Shown here: in pieces, positions 22,692 to 35,800 of the stretch | Layout: the number at the start of each line of letters is the position of its first letter | Position numbering within the stretch: position 1 is the stretch's first letter | Assembly (NCBI GenBank): GCA_025617375.2 | Contig: JAMYGW020000007.1 | Location: 930,001 to 994,000 of the forward strand | Length of the DNA stretch: 64,000 nucleotides | Direction of reading: 5' to 3' | From: Acarospora socialis | Taxonomy: Eukaryota > Ascomycota > Lecanoromycetes > Acarosporales > Acarosporaceae | Notes under the pieces: generated by a model | What the model was told of the DNA's origin: nothing | The model's database searches: none | What the model saw: the letters and a program-made list of their open reading frames with translations, nothing else | Made by a program: the position numbers and the translations under genes

Positions 22692-25600
22692 TTAGAGGTC
22701 CGCTTTTTTGTCGTAACCACCAGCTTTGTCCCGGGTGATGCCTTCTATTACTTCTGGCACACCCCATATCGGCAACGCCGCAGGGTCCTCTGGAGACTCG
22801 ACAATTGTGCAGGTAACACTGACTACTAAAGAGTCGAGGTCTTGGGACTTGACGTACGTTCCGTTTGCCTTGGTAAGCATTAGCCAACACACCCTCACGT
22901 CTTGAACTGGTCCACGAGCAGCTCACCATTTGGACTCGCCAGTGGAGATGCTCTTTCAGGTAAGGTGCCACAGTCGGGGGCTCCAGGTCTGGTAATCCCT
23001 TCTCCAGCAGCTTGGTGGTCAACGATACCCCTCCACTCACGACGGCATTGTTCTTTTTGTCTTGAATGCAATTCTGGCATCCCGTCTTGCCAATCGCACT
23101 GGAGAAAACACTATGGGTGCCGACCAGGTTCACATCTTGCGTCCAATTGGTCGGATTCGGGCTGAAGTCACCAAGGAACACATGGATGTAAAAGGAACCG
23201 TCGACAGCAAAGTTCTCGATATGTAGGTTGACCAGCCATTCACGACGATGGATTGCATTGAGATCGAACTTGGGATAGCTGCCGGGAGTGATATGAAAGT
23301 CTCCTTCGAGATATGAAGTACCCGCTGAAGCGATCATCAGCTGCTGCATTTCTCTACAGTCATCTCAATTCGGACTGTTACATACCGCCACAACCATTTG
23401 CCAATTCGCACACCTTGTTCACTGTCTCCAGGGCTGCTTTGGGAACCGGAGGATACGCTCTGACATCTTCGGGTCCGTACATATCAATCACTCTTTTGCT
23501 TACATATCTCTGCAACCCGTCCTTATCTCCGGTGTCCAAGTAACTGGCTGGCATTTCCGGGTAACGATATCCATAGTTCAAGGTACTGTCCCATTTGTCC
23601 ACATCGGGTGAAGTGAAATACTTACCACCCCGATGACGGAAAGGATACAGCGGTGTCTTGTCGTCTTGAACTTTGCCCATCTGGTACATGATCGTGGTCT
23701 CTTTGGCCACCTGAGGTTGGACCTCAACTCCAGGATGGAGCACTTGCCATATGGAGTAGACTCGGTCAACGTTACAGTGACTGGTATGACTTAGCACAGA
23801 GTCGGAGTCTAGGTCAGTCGCATCATAGGCACACTCACTGAAGCCTGAAAATAGGAAGGGAGTTAGTCACCATCCTTAGAGAAGCATAATGTAATTGCGG
23901 AGGTTCATACTAACCAGAAAATAGGGTCAAACCCAGCGTACATCGGGTCTCCCATATGACCATCGAGGGGGGTGGGGTCGATTCCACACAGAACTACCAG
24001 TTCGATATCATCAGCTTCTTGCATTGGAACCGAAGCATGTAAGGCTGAACGAACCATGGATACCGTCATGGATCCCTTCAAGAGACTGCGAATTGTTGAC
24101 GCTGGCCGTGCTATGCGACATTCAGACTCGGCGACCTTTTCAACAAGGGACTTCCGAACACTTACCCGGGCTCGTAGCCGGTGCTTGCAAATGGCTGATA
24201 CTCATTGACTGTCATCAATTTGTATACCATGTCGCGAATGCTACCGCCTGTCAGTACGTATAATTTATGGCGACCGGCCAGAAACTCTCAACCAAACGTG
24301 GGAACTCAATGGAGGACGTACTTTCGATGCTGCTTGTACATTTGCGTGTCAACCACGTCATGCTGAGAAACGCCGTCATCGTCTGGGCATCGCATGGTCT
24401 CCATCCAAGCAGACCAAACTTGGTCGGGTGCCTAAGTCTCGGTTACTTTCTCGGATCCTCTTGATAAACCGATGAGGCTGAGTGGATCGGCTTACATTTG
24501 GATCGTCGGGTCGCCCATCGATGAAGTGTCTCTTGTGCAAGGCCGGATCCTGGAACTTGTACTTCAGTAAAGGATTAGGGATCTTCTTGAAGCTGATGGC
24601 TCCACCCGGCCCCCCATGGGCGACAGCAATCTGGTCGTACAGGGCAGCACGAGGAAGACCACTGTTGTTTATCGTCCAGTCCCAGTATCTGAGCAAAATA
24701 CATCAGTGCTCGAAACAGAAGCGGCGGTGTACCACTCACGGGAGCCGCAGGCTGGTTGCAGCTTTAGAGTAGATTTCCCTATACATTCCAGTGAACTCCT
24801 TTGCGATTTCAATGGCTTCTGCTTGAACGGCTTGCTGTTACAGGGTCAGTCGTGACGTGAGCAAGTGGGGTAGCATCCTTTACTTCGAGCAGAATCAGGT
24901 AAGTTCTATGCCAGGCGGGAAACAGTACACTGCAACCGTCAACACGGATCTGTGCCAAAGCCACGAAGCTGGAGTTGAACTTACCTGCGGTGACAGCAAT
25001 AGCCGGCCACGTTATCCTGTGGTTGTTCTTTCTCTTCAAACGGCCATCGAATATAGGGAACCCCATGGATGCCTTTCTCGATTAGCATCCGGCAGATGCA
25101 TTAGGGACCCAATGGACAAGACCCACTAGCTATGCCATACCAGCTCATGGAATTCGTTTCGGGCCTCAGTTGGAGATTACTCATGGCTCTGATGTACAAG
25201 TCGAACTGTTCTTTGTGGTGAGAATGGAGGTCGTTGATCTCCAATCGAGGGTAAACCTTGCTGTTCGGATCTGAACTGGTAGCCCCAGTCACGGGTATGA
25301 GACTGGCTAGGGAACTATCGTTCGGTAGCCCGAGCGATTCCGCTGCGTCTTGAGATGGCAGCCAGGATGTGCCATCATACCATTTGTGGTAAGAAGTGTT
25401 GTCGACACCGCGGTAGAAGACGTCGATTCGATTCGCTTTGGGGCAGACTGCTTTATCGATCTGCAAGCAGACGCCACCAATCTTGTTGAAACCGCTCCAT
25501 GAGATCCCATTGAAGTAGAAATGCACCAGGGACCTATCTGGGCTGATTCCGAAGACGTCAAGACGATTGGGTCCCCAGGTGACAACATGGGGTCGGTCAA

Positions 25601-26729
25601 TAAGGCATCCTTTCAAACTGTTGGTCTCGCGTCAGGACACTGGAACCGGAAAGGAAGACGTCATGTTATGAAATAGGAACATACTTTTCCCAGTTAGCAG
25701 GTAGCCATTTGTTCCCGTCAAACCACTTGTGGTAAAGTTGTGAGTCGTTCCCTCTCGCAAACACATCAACGCGGTCCACATTCCAGCTTACAGCAACAGG
25801 AGCATCTATGCAGAACATGTTACATCACCACTGTAGGAAGCAGCTAAGGGCAGGATTATTACCTGCGAAAGAGCCTCCCTGTTATGGTCAGCCGAGATGA
25901 TCACTTGATGTACGGAACTGGAGTGTTCGGCTTACCATGGAGTCAAACTCGGTAGGCGATGGATTGTAGCTTTTACCGTTCCATCTTTTCTGCAAAATGG
26001 CACCATCTATTCCGAGAACGTATATGCTCATATTATCAGATGCTCTGGAACAAACCGCAGGGGGTCCTCTGGATACTCCACCCAGCTTTTCCCATTGTTG
26101 TCCATCCGGCTTGAGCTGACCATCGAAATATTTGTGATACAAACCACCATCCATACCAATGATAAAGACATCGTATCGATCTTTGCTCAGCTTCACGGCA
26201 CACGGCCCCGACGCCCAGGTTCCGCCAAGGTTTTCAGCCTCTTCCCAGATTCCATTCTCATAGGCAGTGTGGTAGAGTTGACCGTCTGTACCAACGATGA
26301 AAGTGTCGATGGAGTTTTCAAACCGGCTGATACTGACTGGCTGGCCCGCCCATGTACCCGAACCAAGTTTGTCGAAGTTCGAGACTCCGGGTGACCAGTC
26401 TTTGCCATTCCAGGATTTGTGATAGAGGCCACTGTCGGTACCACTGAGCACGACGTCTAAGCGGTTCGGACCCCAGGATACCATGATGTCAATGTCAATG
26501 AGCTGTACGATTTCTTCTGATTCAATCTTAGGGTCTTTCCTGCGTGAGCTGGATTGAGGGAATATACAGTTTATATCCTGCAAGGTAGCCCAAGTGCCCC
26601 GCAAACCGTCGTCTTCGACGGTGAGACAGGTTTCGTCATATGCATATTACGAGTGGCCTGCCAACGAACCGATTCAGTCATGTCCAGATATTCGCATATT
26701 CGCTTTTACTACAGCAGGGGATCATCCAT
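22692..26729 (-). CDS. PLL-like seven-bladed beta-propeller fused to tyrosinase
   Basis: About 17 exons on the minus strand; from the second they are 25936-26539, 25863-25878, 25685-25805, 25127-25617, 24985-25072, 24884-24929, 24740-24834, 24496-24688, 24322-24431, 24166-24240, 24055-24110, 23915-23993, 23839-23844, 23386-23780, 22927-23324, 22692-22868. The N-terminal part has seven repeats of about 45 residues of the WGPNRLDVF...LYHKxWDG type, a PLL-like lectin propeller. The tyrosinase half has all six copper His sites: GIHGVPY, GYCCH (with a Cys two before the His, as in the thioether bridge), PAWHR, GIHDGIH and FWLHHCNVDR. The YGY motif closes the catalytic core, and a tyrosinase C-terminal domain follows. 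It should oxidise phenols to quinones. There is no signal peptide in the visible part. The 5' end is uncertain: a possible first exon at 26713-26729 (MDDPLL) fits the phase and gives 988 residues, while an in-frame ATG at 26484 is the minimum. Confidence 0.87.
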
Positions 26730-27364
26730 CTTGGTCGACGATCCTCCTCGTCCGAGCGGAGATGCATTGGCCCCACCTCCTTGTCCAGGATTAGGGAGTA
26801 CCTCCGCAATCGGCAGACTTATTCGAGACTGCTTGCTGCAGTTCCTTGTCTTCGTGATTGTCTCACAATAACACTACATTTATGAGCCGAGCCTGGCCTC
26901 CTGAAGCCGGTGGTCACACTCAGCATTCTGCAGTGCAACTCCATTGGTATGGCACAATGCATGAGGAAGGTGCGTTCTGCAATGTGGTTTCACAGGTATA
27001 TCAGATATCCCGCACTGAGTGCTCATGCTGGCGCGCAGTATCCACTATGATCAAATGCATGGTCTATAATGCACTTGCAGCGCGGATCCAGCTGAGCGTC
27101 TGCGTTGGAATTTTACATGGCCGAGATCATCCGACTTGCCAACTAGCTCCAGCCGAGCCATCTTTAGCACCCCACAGGTGCTTTGAATGCAATGATGAGT
27201 TGATGTCTGCGATCGAAAGACTTGACTGATTCATCTAAGCATACCCTGGTCTATCACAACTTGGTATTGGTGACTTTGAACTTAAAAGCTGTCTTTGGTC
27301 TATCTGTTACTGGGAATATCAGATTTATTTCTCCAACCCACTTCTTACCGCTTCCCTTGACGAT
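26730..27364. other. Divergent promoter shared by tyrosinase fusion and fucose lectin
   Basis: This is the head-to-head region between the propeller-tyrosinase gene (leftward) and the fucose lectin (rightward). The undefined 5' end of the tyrosinase gene may extend into it. No other gene is seen. Confidence 0.5.
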
Positions 27365-28477
27365 ATGTCGACGAATCTTGATCCTCATGTTTATGCACTT
27401 CGCCGCACTTCGATAGCCTGCTGTTTCGTTCCTGGCGCTGATCTACGAGTGTACTTCCAGGACTTTGACGGTTGCATTCGTGAGGTTCAGTATCAACATG
27501 ACAAAGGATTTCTGGGCGGAAACAAAGACAGCATTGTCGAGAAGGCTGACGATGTCAAATATCATGGGCCGTTGGCAGTCGTTGCATCGCAAGATCCCTC
27601 ACAGCAGGTATGTGCTCCCATTCTACCTCGAACCCTAAACGCAGGCAAATCTAACTAGCCCTAACGGAACAGATTACCCTTTTCTATGTTAGCAGAGACA
27701 ACTACATTCGAGGGCTCATATTCGACGGCCAGTCCTGGAAGCCATTTCACTCGCTCAATCAAATGGGTGTTGCTGTCTGCCCTGCTTCGCAACTAGCAAC
27801 TTTACGTTACGACAAGGATGCCGAACTTCGACTGTATTATCAACAGCAAGACAAGACGGTCCGAGAACTCTGTTACAGCGGTGCCACCTCTGAATGGATC
27901 TATTCCAGCTTCTCCCTTCCGGCCGTGGTTGGCTCCAGTCTTGCTTGCGAAAAGTGGCTGAACGATGATGCGTCGTTACGGGAGATTATGTTCTTGTACC
28001 AGGATCCGACTTGCGAAGTACGCTCGCATTTCTATGTTGCTGCAGACAATCAATGGGATTATGGTAAGTTGGCTACGGGCCATGTTTCAATCTCGAAAGG
28101 AATCCAACAGCAACGTCGACATCTGACGTGTTCCTTTATCAACAGGCTACTTGCACGTTCCGAACATGCCGCAAGGTTGCGGCATATCCTCGGCTGCCCA
28201 CCGCCATTTAGGGTTCGGCGCCGACATCGCTCGCATTTACACCATTGAACCGTCCGGAAAGATAGCAGAGCGATCGTTCAGATCAGACACAGAAGAATGG
28301 AGCCATGCTGAATTCACTCAGTCCTTGCTCGAGGGCAAGATAGCTTCGACGTGGTTTCCGCTGAACGACAACCCTGAGATACGACTCTTCTACCAAGGAC
28401 CGGCCGGTGAGCTGAAAGGATACAATTTCCAGAACCGTGCCTGGCATCACGAGCATACATTGCCGTGCGGGGACTGA
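27365..28477 (+). CDS. Fucose-specific lectin (AAL/FleA type six-bladed propeller)
   Basis: Three exons, 27365-27607, 27673-28063 and 28146-28477, with introns of 65 and 82 nt, give 321 residues, close to the 310-320 of known fungal fucose lectins. Six repeats of about 50 residues are visible, with cores such as LRVYFQDFDGCIREVQY, LFYVSRDNYIRGL, LRLYYQQQDKTVRELCY, IMFLYQDP and IRLFYQGPAGELKGYNF. The conserved Arg and Glu of these motifs are the fucose-binding residues in the AAL/AFL family. No signal peptide is present, as in other members. Such lectins bind fucosylated glycans of hosts, competitors or spore walls. It is divergently transcribed from the tyrosinase fusion. Confidence 0.9.
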
Positions 28478-30475
28478 GGGTGGCATGTTTGCAACTCTCG
28501 ATTGGAACTTGTAAAGAACGTTTCTGCTGCAATGGTTGTAATGATCTTAGCAATAATAGTTTCATAGATGTTGCTCAAACCGAAGTCTTCCCTGACTGTT
28601 AGCTCTATCAATGCAATCTAGCTGTACATCCTCATAGTCTCGCATTCAACAAATCTCTAACCAAGGATCATCAAATCTACTCCGCTAGATTCAAGTCTAC
28701 AGGAACAGGACCCGTTCGGCACCGAGCTCTCGACGCAGCAGACGGCAAGAGGGAATGCAGACCATGCAAGCCCGAATCTCCTCCGCCGCAACAAATGATG
28801 CGGTCCGAGAACCGTTGTATAGAAAGGTCTCACAAACACGCCAGCCAGCGGACAAGAGAGAGACAAAGCGTTGGTGCGTCCACACGCTCCTATCAACACA
28901 GGTTTTGACCCAGAAAAGCCCTCGCTTGCGCCAATATCCAAGCAAATGAGCTCGGAGCAAGCCCCGTCTATGGAGGGAGCGCGAGCTTCGAACCACATCC
29001 CCCCACCACCAACGAAAATCAGAAAAAGAAATAAAGGAGGGGAAAGGCAGAAGATGCAGATGCAGCTTCGCAAGCTCATTGTAATGCAGAGGACGTATAT
29101 GTATAGTGGTGGTCTCTTAAGCCATGTCTCAGTAACATACATCTTTCTCTGCCTTGTCCTTCAGGCAGCCACCCCCCGCATCCTCCCCAACAGTTTCGGC
29201 TTGTCTCATGCGATCTCTGGTCCGTGCACGGCCCGAATGGGACGCAGAGAGGATATGTCGATCAACCTCGCCTAACCAGTTTTCCAAGCCATGAACTCCC
29301 GAGTCGTGCGTGCATGTACCTGTGCCTGTATGTATATTGTGCATCAGGAATTCGGGTCCCATGCCGTCTTCCCTCTGTGCACGTTGAGAGCTTCTGGCTG
29401 AGCCGGGGGCAGAACGGCAAAGGGGGTATCAAGAGGGGATGAACGCACAGATTGCATGAAGTATACCAGTACCGGGTATGCCGGACGAGGAACGGGAGAA
29501 GGACCTCCACGGAGAACACACTAGAGTAAGTAAGTAGACGTTACCCGGTAAAGCCCAACGCCACTTTTTCCACCCCTGGCCAATCCCACCCCATCCGATG
29601 TCGCGGACCACCCCATCCCAACCACGAAGACGATCACCACTACGCTTTCGATCACTCGAGGACCACAGCATGCGCGTACGGATTCGACAAACGGACGTGC
29701 GGGGTCCATTGGCGCAAATCCTTTCGTTCCGCGATGTATGACATATATGTACGTACGTCTGTGAGACGAGAAGAGCACCTTTCTTCAGACGCATCGACCA
29801 CCGTGCATCTTCGCTTCTCCCCAGAACCAATAAACTTTTCAGCGGCCTGGGCGCTTTCATGCATGGACCCTTCCAAAGTCAGACACGAGAAGAACGACAT
29901 GTGGGAGCCGCTGGAACCGGGTTCGGTAAAGTCTGTTTTGGTGGAGATCACAAGGGACGTGCATGCATGACGACTTAGGTACCAGTACTCGAACGATCGG
30001 ATTGAGTTTCGGCTTCGGCGGGTACTTGGGGTAGCGTCAGATGCATGCGAGTTGTTAGTATACGACGTCGTGTGCGACGTGAGGGTGGAGAGCTGAATGT
30101 GGGATAGAGAAGAGCGTCCTCGATGCCACAGTATGCACTTTCATGGTCAGCCCCGGTCGCCGATCTACACGGGCCGAACCGCGTCGAGATCTTTCAAACC
30201 CGGCGCGGGGATCTGGCTTAAGATTTGAGTTTAACTTGAACCCGGACTAGTTGTGGGGTAATTTTTCGTAATATTTTGGTTTGTTTCAAAACACCCGAAA
30301 CTTTTTACAAATGTAGAATATAGAGATCCAAAACCTCGTACTGGCCCTGTAGCTGTATGCCCCGCCGAGACTTTTGAAAAAATGCAATTGGGAGACCTAA
30401 CCCCAAAGGGCAATGCAACCATCCGTATCAACAAACCCCGATCTCCTAAATTTGGTCCATCAATCACTCTCTACC
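28478..30475. other. Two-kilobase gene-free stretch
   Basis: Several overlapping frames exist on both strands (for example 28657-29142 minus, 28871-29275 plus, 29429-29860 minus), but they lack family motifs, introns that improve them or consistent composition. I see no repeat structure or transposon. It may hold long UTRs or a noncoding transcript. Confidence 0.4.
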
Positions 30476-32734
<2,259 letters not shown>

Positions 32735-33578
32735 ATTCTGGTTGTGATAGCGATGCAGTCCAATTCTTCTTGATACATCAATAGTAGAGTGCTCCGGTGA
32801 AATCACAATATCCAACGATGTGCGTAGAAGATGGAGTGGCACAAGACAAAACCAACAGAGCAAAACAACAGATAATCACAATAACAGCCATTTTCATAAA
32901 CTTTGATGGATAAAATCTTCATCAATACACACCACACCTACCCCATTGATAGGTGCTATATCATGGTCGCGCCTTGGCCGTTCAATCGTCATTAATAGTA
33001 ATCTATTGCACCGCAACCGGCATGACTGAGAGGTTCCACCCGAGAGGACCATACCGTGATATTTGGATGTGTAGCATGCTGCATGCATCATGCATCGTAT
33101 AGGCAACACGACTCTTTTCGGTCAAGGTCCACGTACTCCGAGTCATTGGGACAACTAAGCCTATGGAGCAGTTCCGCATCTCAAACATTCCTGACATACA
33201 TATATTATACATACATTACAGAAAACTAATGAGATCTTCTGCATAACAAAACAACAACTCGTAATCGAGAAACATGTGAACGGTAAAGCAGTCACAAAGT
33301 CGTAACAGGTTTGTGAGCCTCTCATTAGGTCAGAAGTACGTATTCAGCATTTGCTTGTATTTTTCCATTCATAAGTTGTGTGGCCAGGATATAAATCCAT
33401 ATACGAGCATCACCCCTATTCGCTGATCTGTCATATTTACTCTTCTTTGTCAACTACGTTCAGGAAAGAGATTGCAGCGACAATACACCAGGTCATTTCA
33501 CCCTTAACTACTGCGTCTTAACATTACCCGATCTACATGCAGCATTCAACCCGCTGTGACGTCTCAGGGGCCTCCCAC
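32735..33578. other. AT-richer intergenic gap
   Basis: Between the monooxygenase start and the decarboxylase stop, both on the minus strand. The DNA is AT-richer than its surroundings (about 32880-33450). No gene or clear repeat is seen. Confidence 0.4.
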
Positions 33579-35800
33579 TCAAGCTCCGTCTGATACCTCT
33601 TCCGCCGCGGCAACCAGAATCTCAAACGCCCTTCGAAGGTACTTTTCCTCCGTCTGGGGATTCGCGCCGTTGACGCGGATGACGAATAAGCCACCAATGA
33701 CGGTGCTTGTGAGCATGATCTCTCCTTGGCGATTGACTAGGTCGTACACGGCTTTGGTTACCATGTTGGCGTACTCGGTGTACCACTCTTCGGTGCAAGA
33801 GGTGGCTTCATTGTTTGCAGTGGGGTCGGCGTTAATCCTCGAGAGCCCGTTGAGTTTGGGTTCGCCGTTGATGGTGGACGTGCCGTTGGTCTTGAAAGCG
33901 CTGTTGAACTTAGTCACACCGTTGGTGTGAGGCTCGACTTTGGTCCCGGGTTCCCCGTTGATACCGATTTTCTCGGTAATATCGATTATCCCGTTGACAA
34001 TGGGCTCCTGATTCATCCTCGGGTCACCGTGGATGTGGGGTTGTTCGACGGTGGCGGCAGTACCGTTCGTGTATGATATGCCGTTAATCTTGGAGGTGCC
34101 GTTGAGCTTGGGACCACCATCGGCATGAGTCTCTTCCTTGGTCTTGAATTCACCATCAATGTGGATCTTCTCGCGAGTGTCGGTTCTTCCGTTGACGACG
34201 GCCTCTCCATTCCTCTTGGGTTTACTGTTGATGTGGGTCATTCCGTTCACTTTGGGTTCGCCATTGATGTGGTACACTCCGTTGGTCCTGGGTTCTTTTT
34301 TGAGTTTCAATTCTTTTGCTTTGATCGCCATATATTGCCGCAACAACGCCGGGACGCGCGGAACAATGCTGATAACGGTAAGGGCAAAGGCAGGTGGTGT
34401 TACGATTCTGAAAAGATTCGGTCTAGAAGCAACGAGCGAAGCAAAGAGGTGGCCAAGTTCGATATGGTTCCTGATGTACGCTTTGAAGCCATTCACTCCG
34501 TAAGTGCGCATCACGAACCAGATCTTAAGCGCGCGGAAGCGGCGCGACAGTGGAACTCCCCAGTGGCGGAAATCGACGACTGCACCGGAGTCCGAGGCGT
34601 CATTACGAAGATAGGCGGGGGTGATTGATAGGGCGTCGACGAGATGATGCTTGTTTTTAATGAAGCAACAGCTATGACATGGATCTCTTTAGCCTCTCCG
34701 CATACACACATATCAGGGTTCTCAAAGGAACATACACTGCATCGATGTTTGTCAAAAGCCATTTGGACATGCTCATACTGAAGCTGTCAAACGCCCCGAG
34801 GTGTCCGGTCAGGGACTGATATTCCTCACACACTAATGCCGATCCGGCATACGCAGCATCGACGTGCACCCAGATCGGTTGACCTCTCAGTACCTGCGCT
34901 AGCTCATCAAATTTATCAACAGCACATGTTGCCGTAGTACCTAGAGTTGTTGTAAGATAAAAAGGCTCAAGACCTTCTTCTTCGCATTGCTTTAGGGTGT
35001 CACGAAGCGAGCCTCCAGTCATACTAAAGCCATCCTCGAGGTATACAGGGATAGACTTGTACCTCATGCCAATAATCATAGCTGCCTTTTGAGTACAGCT
35101 ATGACACGCCTCACTGCCCAAAGCAACCATTCTCAGTCTTCGCTGAGCGATAGCGGTCTCTTTCTCCACACCGTACAAATGCGCTGTAGTCTGATGTAGA
35201 TATCTCTCCCGTGCAGCGACCATGAGAGCAAGGATTGCTTCCGATGTAGTGCCTTGGATCACCCCTCCACCGTTGTCCGAAGATAGGAAGCACGGAGGTA
35301 AATTGATGATTTTGGCCAGCCAGTCCATGACGATGACTTCAAGTTCCGTAACTGCAGGCGCACAATCCCAATTGAACGCCGAAACAGCTAACGCGCTGGA
35401 GTACAGTTCACCAAGCATGCTTGGATAGGTGGTTGGGGCAGGGAAATATGCCATAAAGTTTGGAGAGTTCCTGAGTTCTCTGAGCCATGTTCCTCGCAAA
35501 GACGAGAGAATACTCCGCCTGTGACCGGGAAAGGAGCATTACCAGTGAGTCATTCCAGGCATAATCTTGGACTCTATATCTTTCTGAATTTCGTCCCATC
35601 GCTCTCCATCCTCTGGTGGACGGTCCGGAAGAAGCTTCTTGAGGTAACCTGGTTCGACATTTGACATAACACGACGAGTGTGGACGGTATCTATGTAGTT
35701 GATGACTTGGATAGTCAGCTATGGATCTGATAGGGATTGAAGGAAACAGACTCTCGTCAGATACCGCGTCTATAGCACTTTTGAACTGAGTAGAATCCAT
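33579..35800 (-). CDS. PLP-dependent aromatic-L-amino-acid decarboxylase-type enzyme with repeat insertion
   Basis: Four exons on the minus strand, 35765-35800, 35543-35718, 34736-35470 and 33579-34671, encode 679 residues, against about 480-530 for the family. Group II decarboxylase blocks run in order: VEPGYLKKLLP, SKIMPGMTHW-NSPNFMAYFP, AFNWDCAPAVTELE, GVIQGTTSEA, HVDAAYAGSA, then SMSKWLLTNIDAV-CCF with the PLP lysine (about K307), ALSITPAYLRN, and SRRFRALKIWFVMRTYGV. The residue before the lysine is Ser where the family normally has His. Between residues of about 441 and 604, just before the C-terminal helix, a long Asn-Gly-rich repeat is inserted without breaking the frame. The likely reaction is decarboxylation of tyrosine, DOPA or tryptophan, though aldehyde-forming relatives share the fold. 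It is next to the amine-type transporter. Confidence 0.9.
33807..34297 (-). repeat. In-frame Asn-Gly tandem repeat inside the decarboxylase
   Basis: About 490 bp encode roughly 160 residues built of degenerate units of 10-14 residues of the type (T)NGxxxINGEPKxNG. Recognisable units include INGEPKVNG, GGPKLNG, INGEPGT and INGEPKLNG. On the plus strand the period shows as recurring CCGTTG and TTGGGTTC words. The frame stays open throughout and family sequence resumes afterwards. Confidence 0.85.

Noticed and set aside
22860-22960. Apparent double frameshift near the 3' end of the tyrosinase gene
   Set aside because: A 58-nt intron (GTGAGC...CTAATGCTTACCAAG, 22869-22926) joins HWRVQM to ANGTYVKSQ with the right phase, so no damage needs to be assumed.
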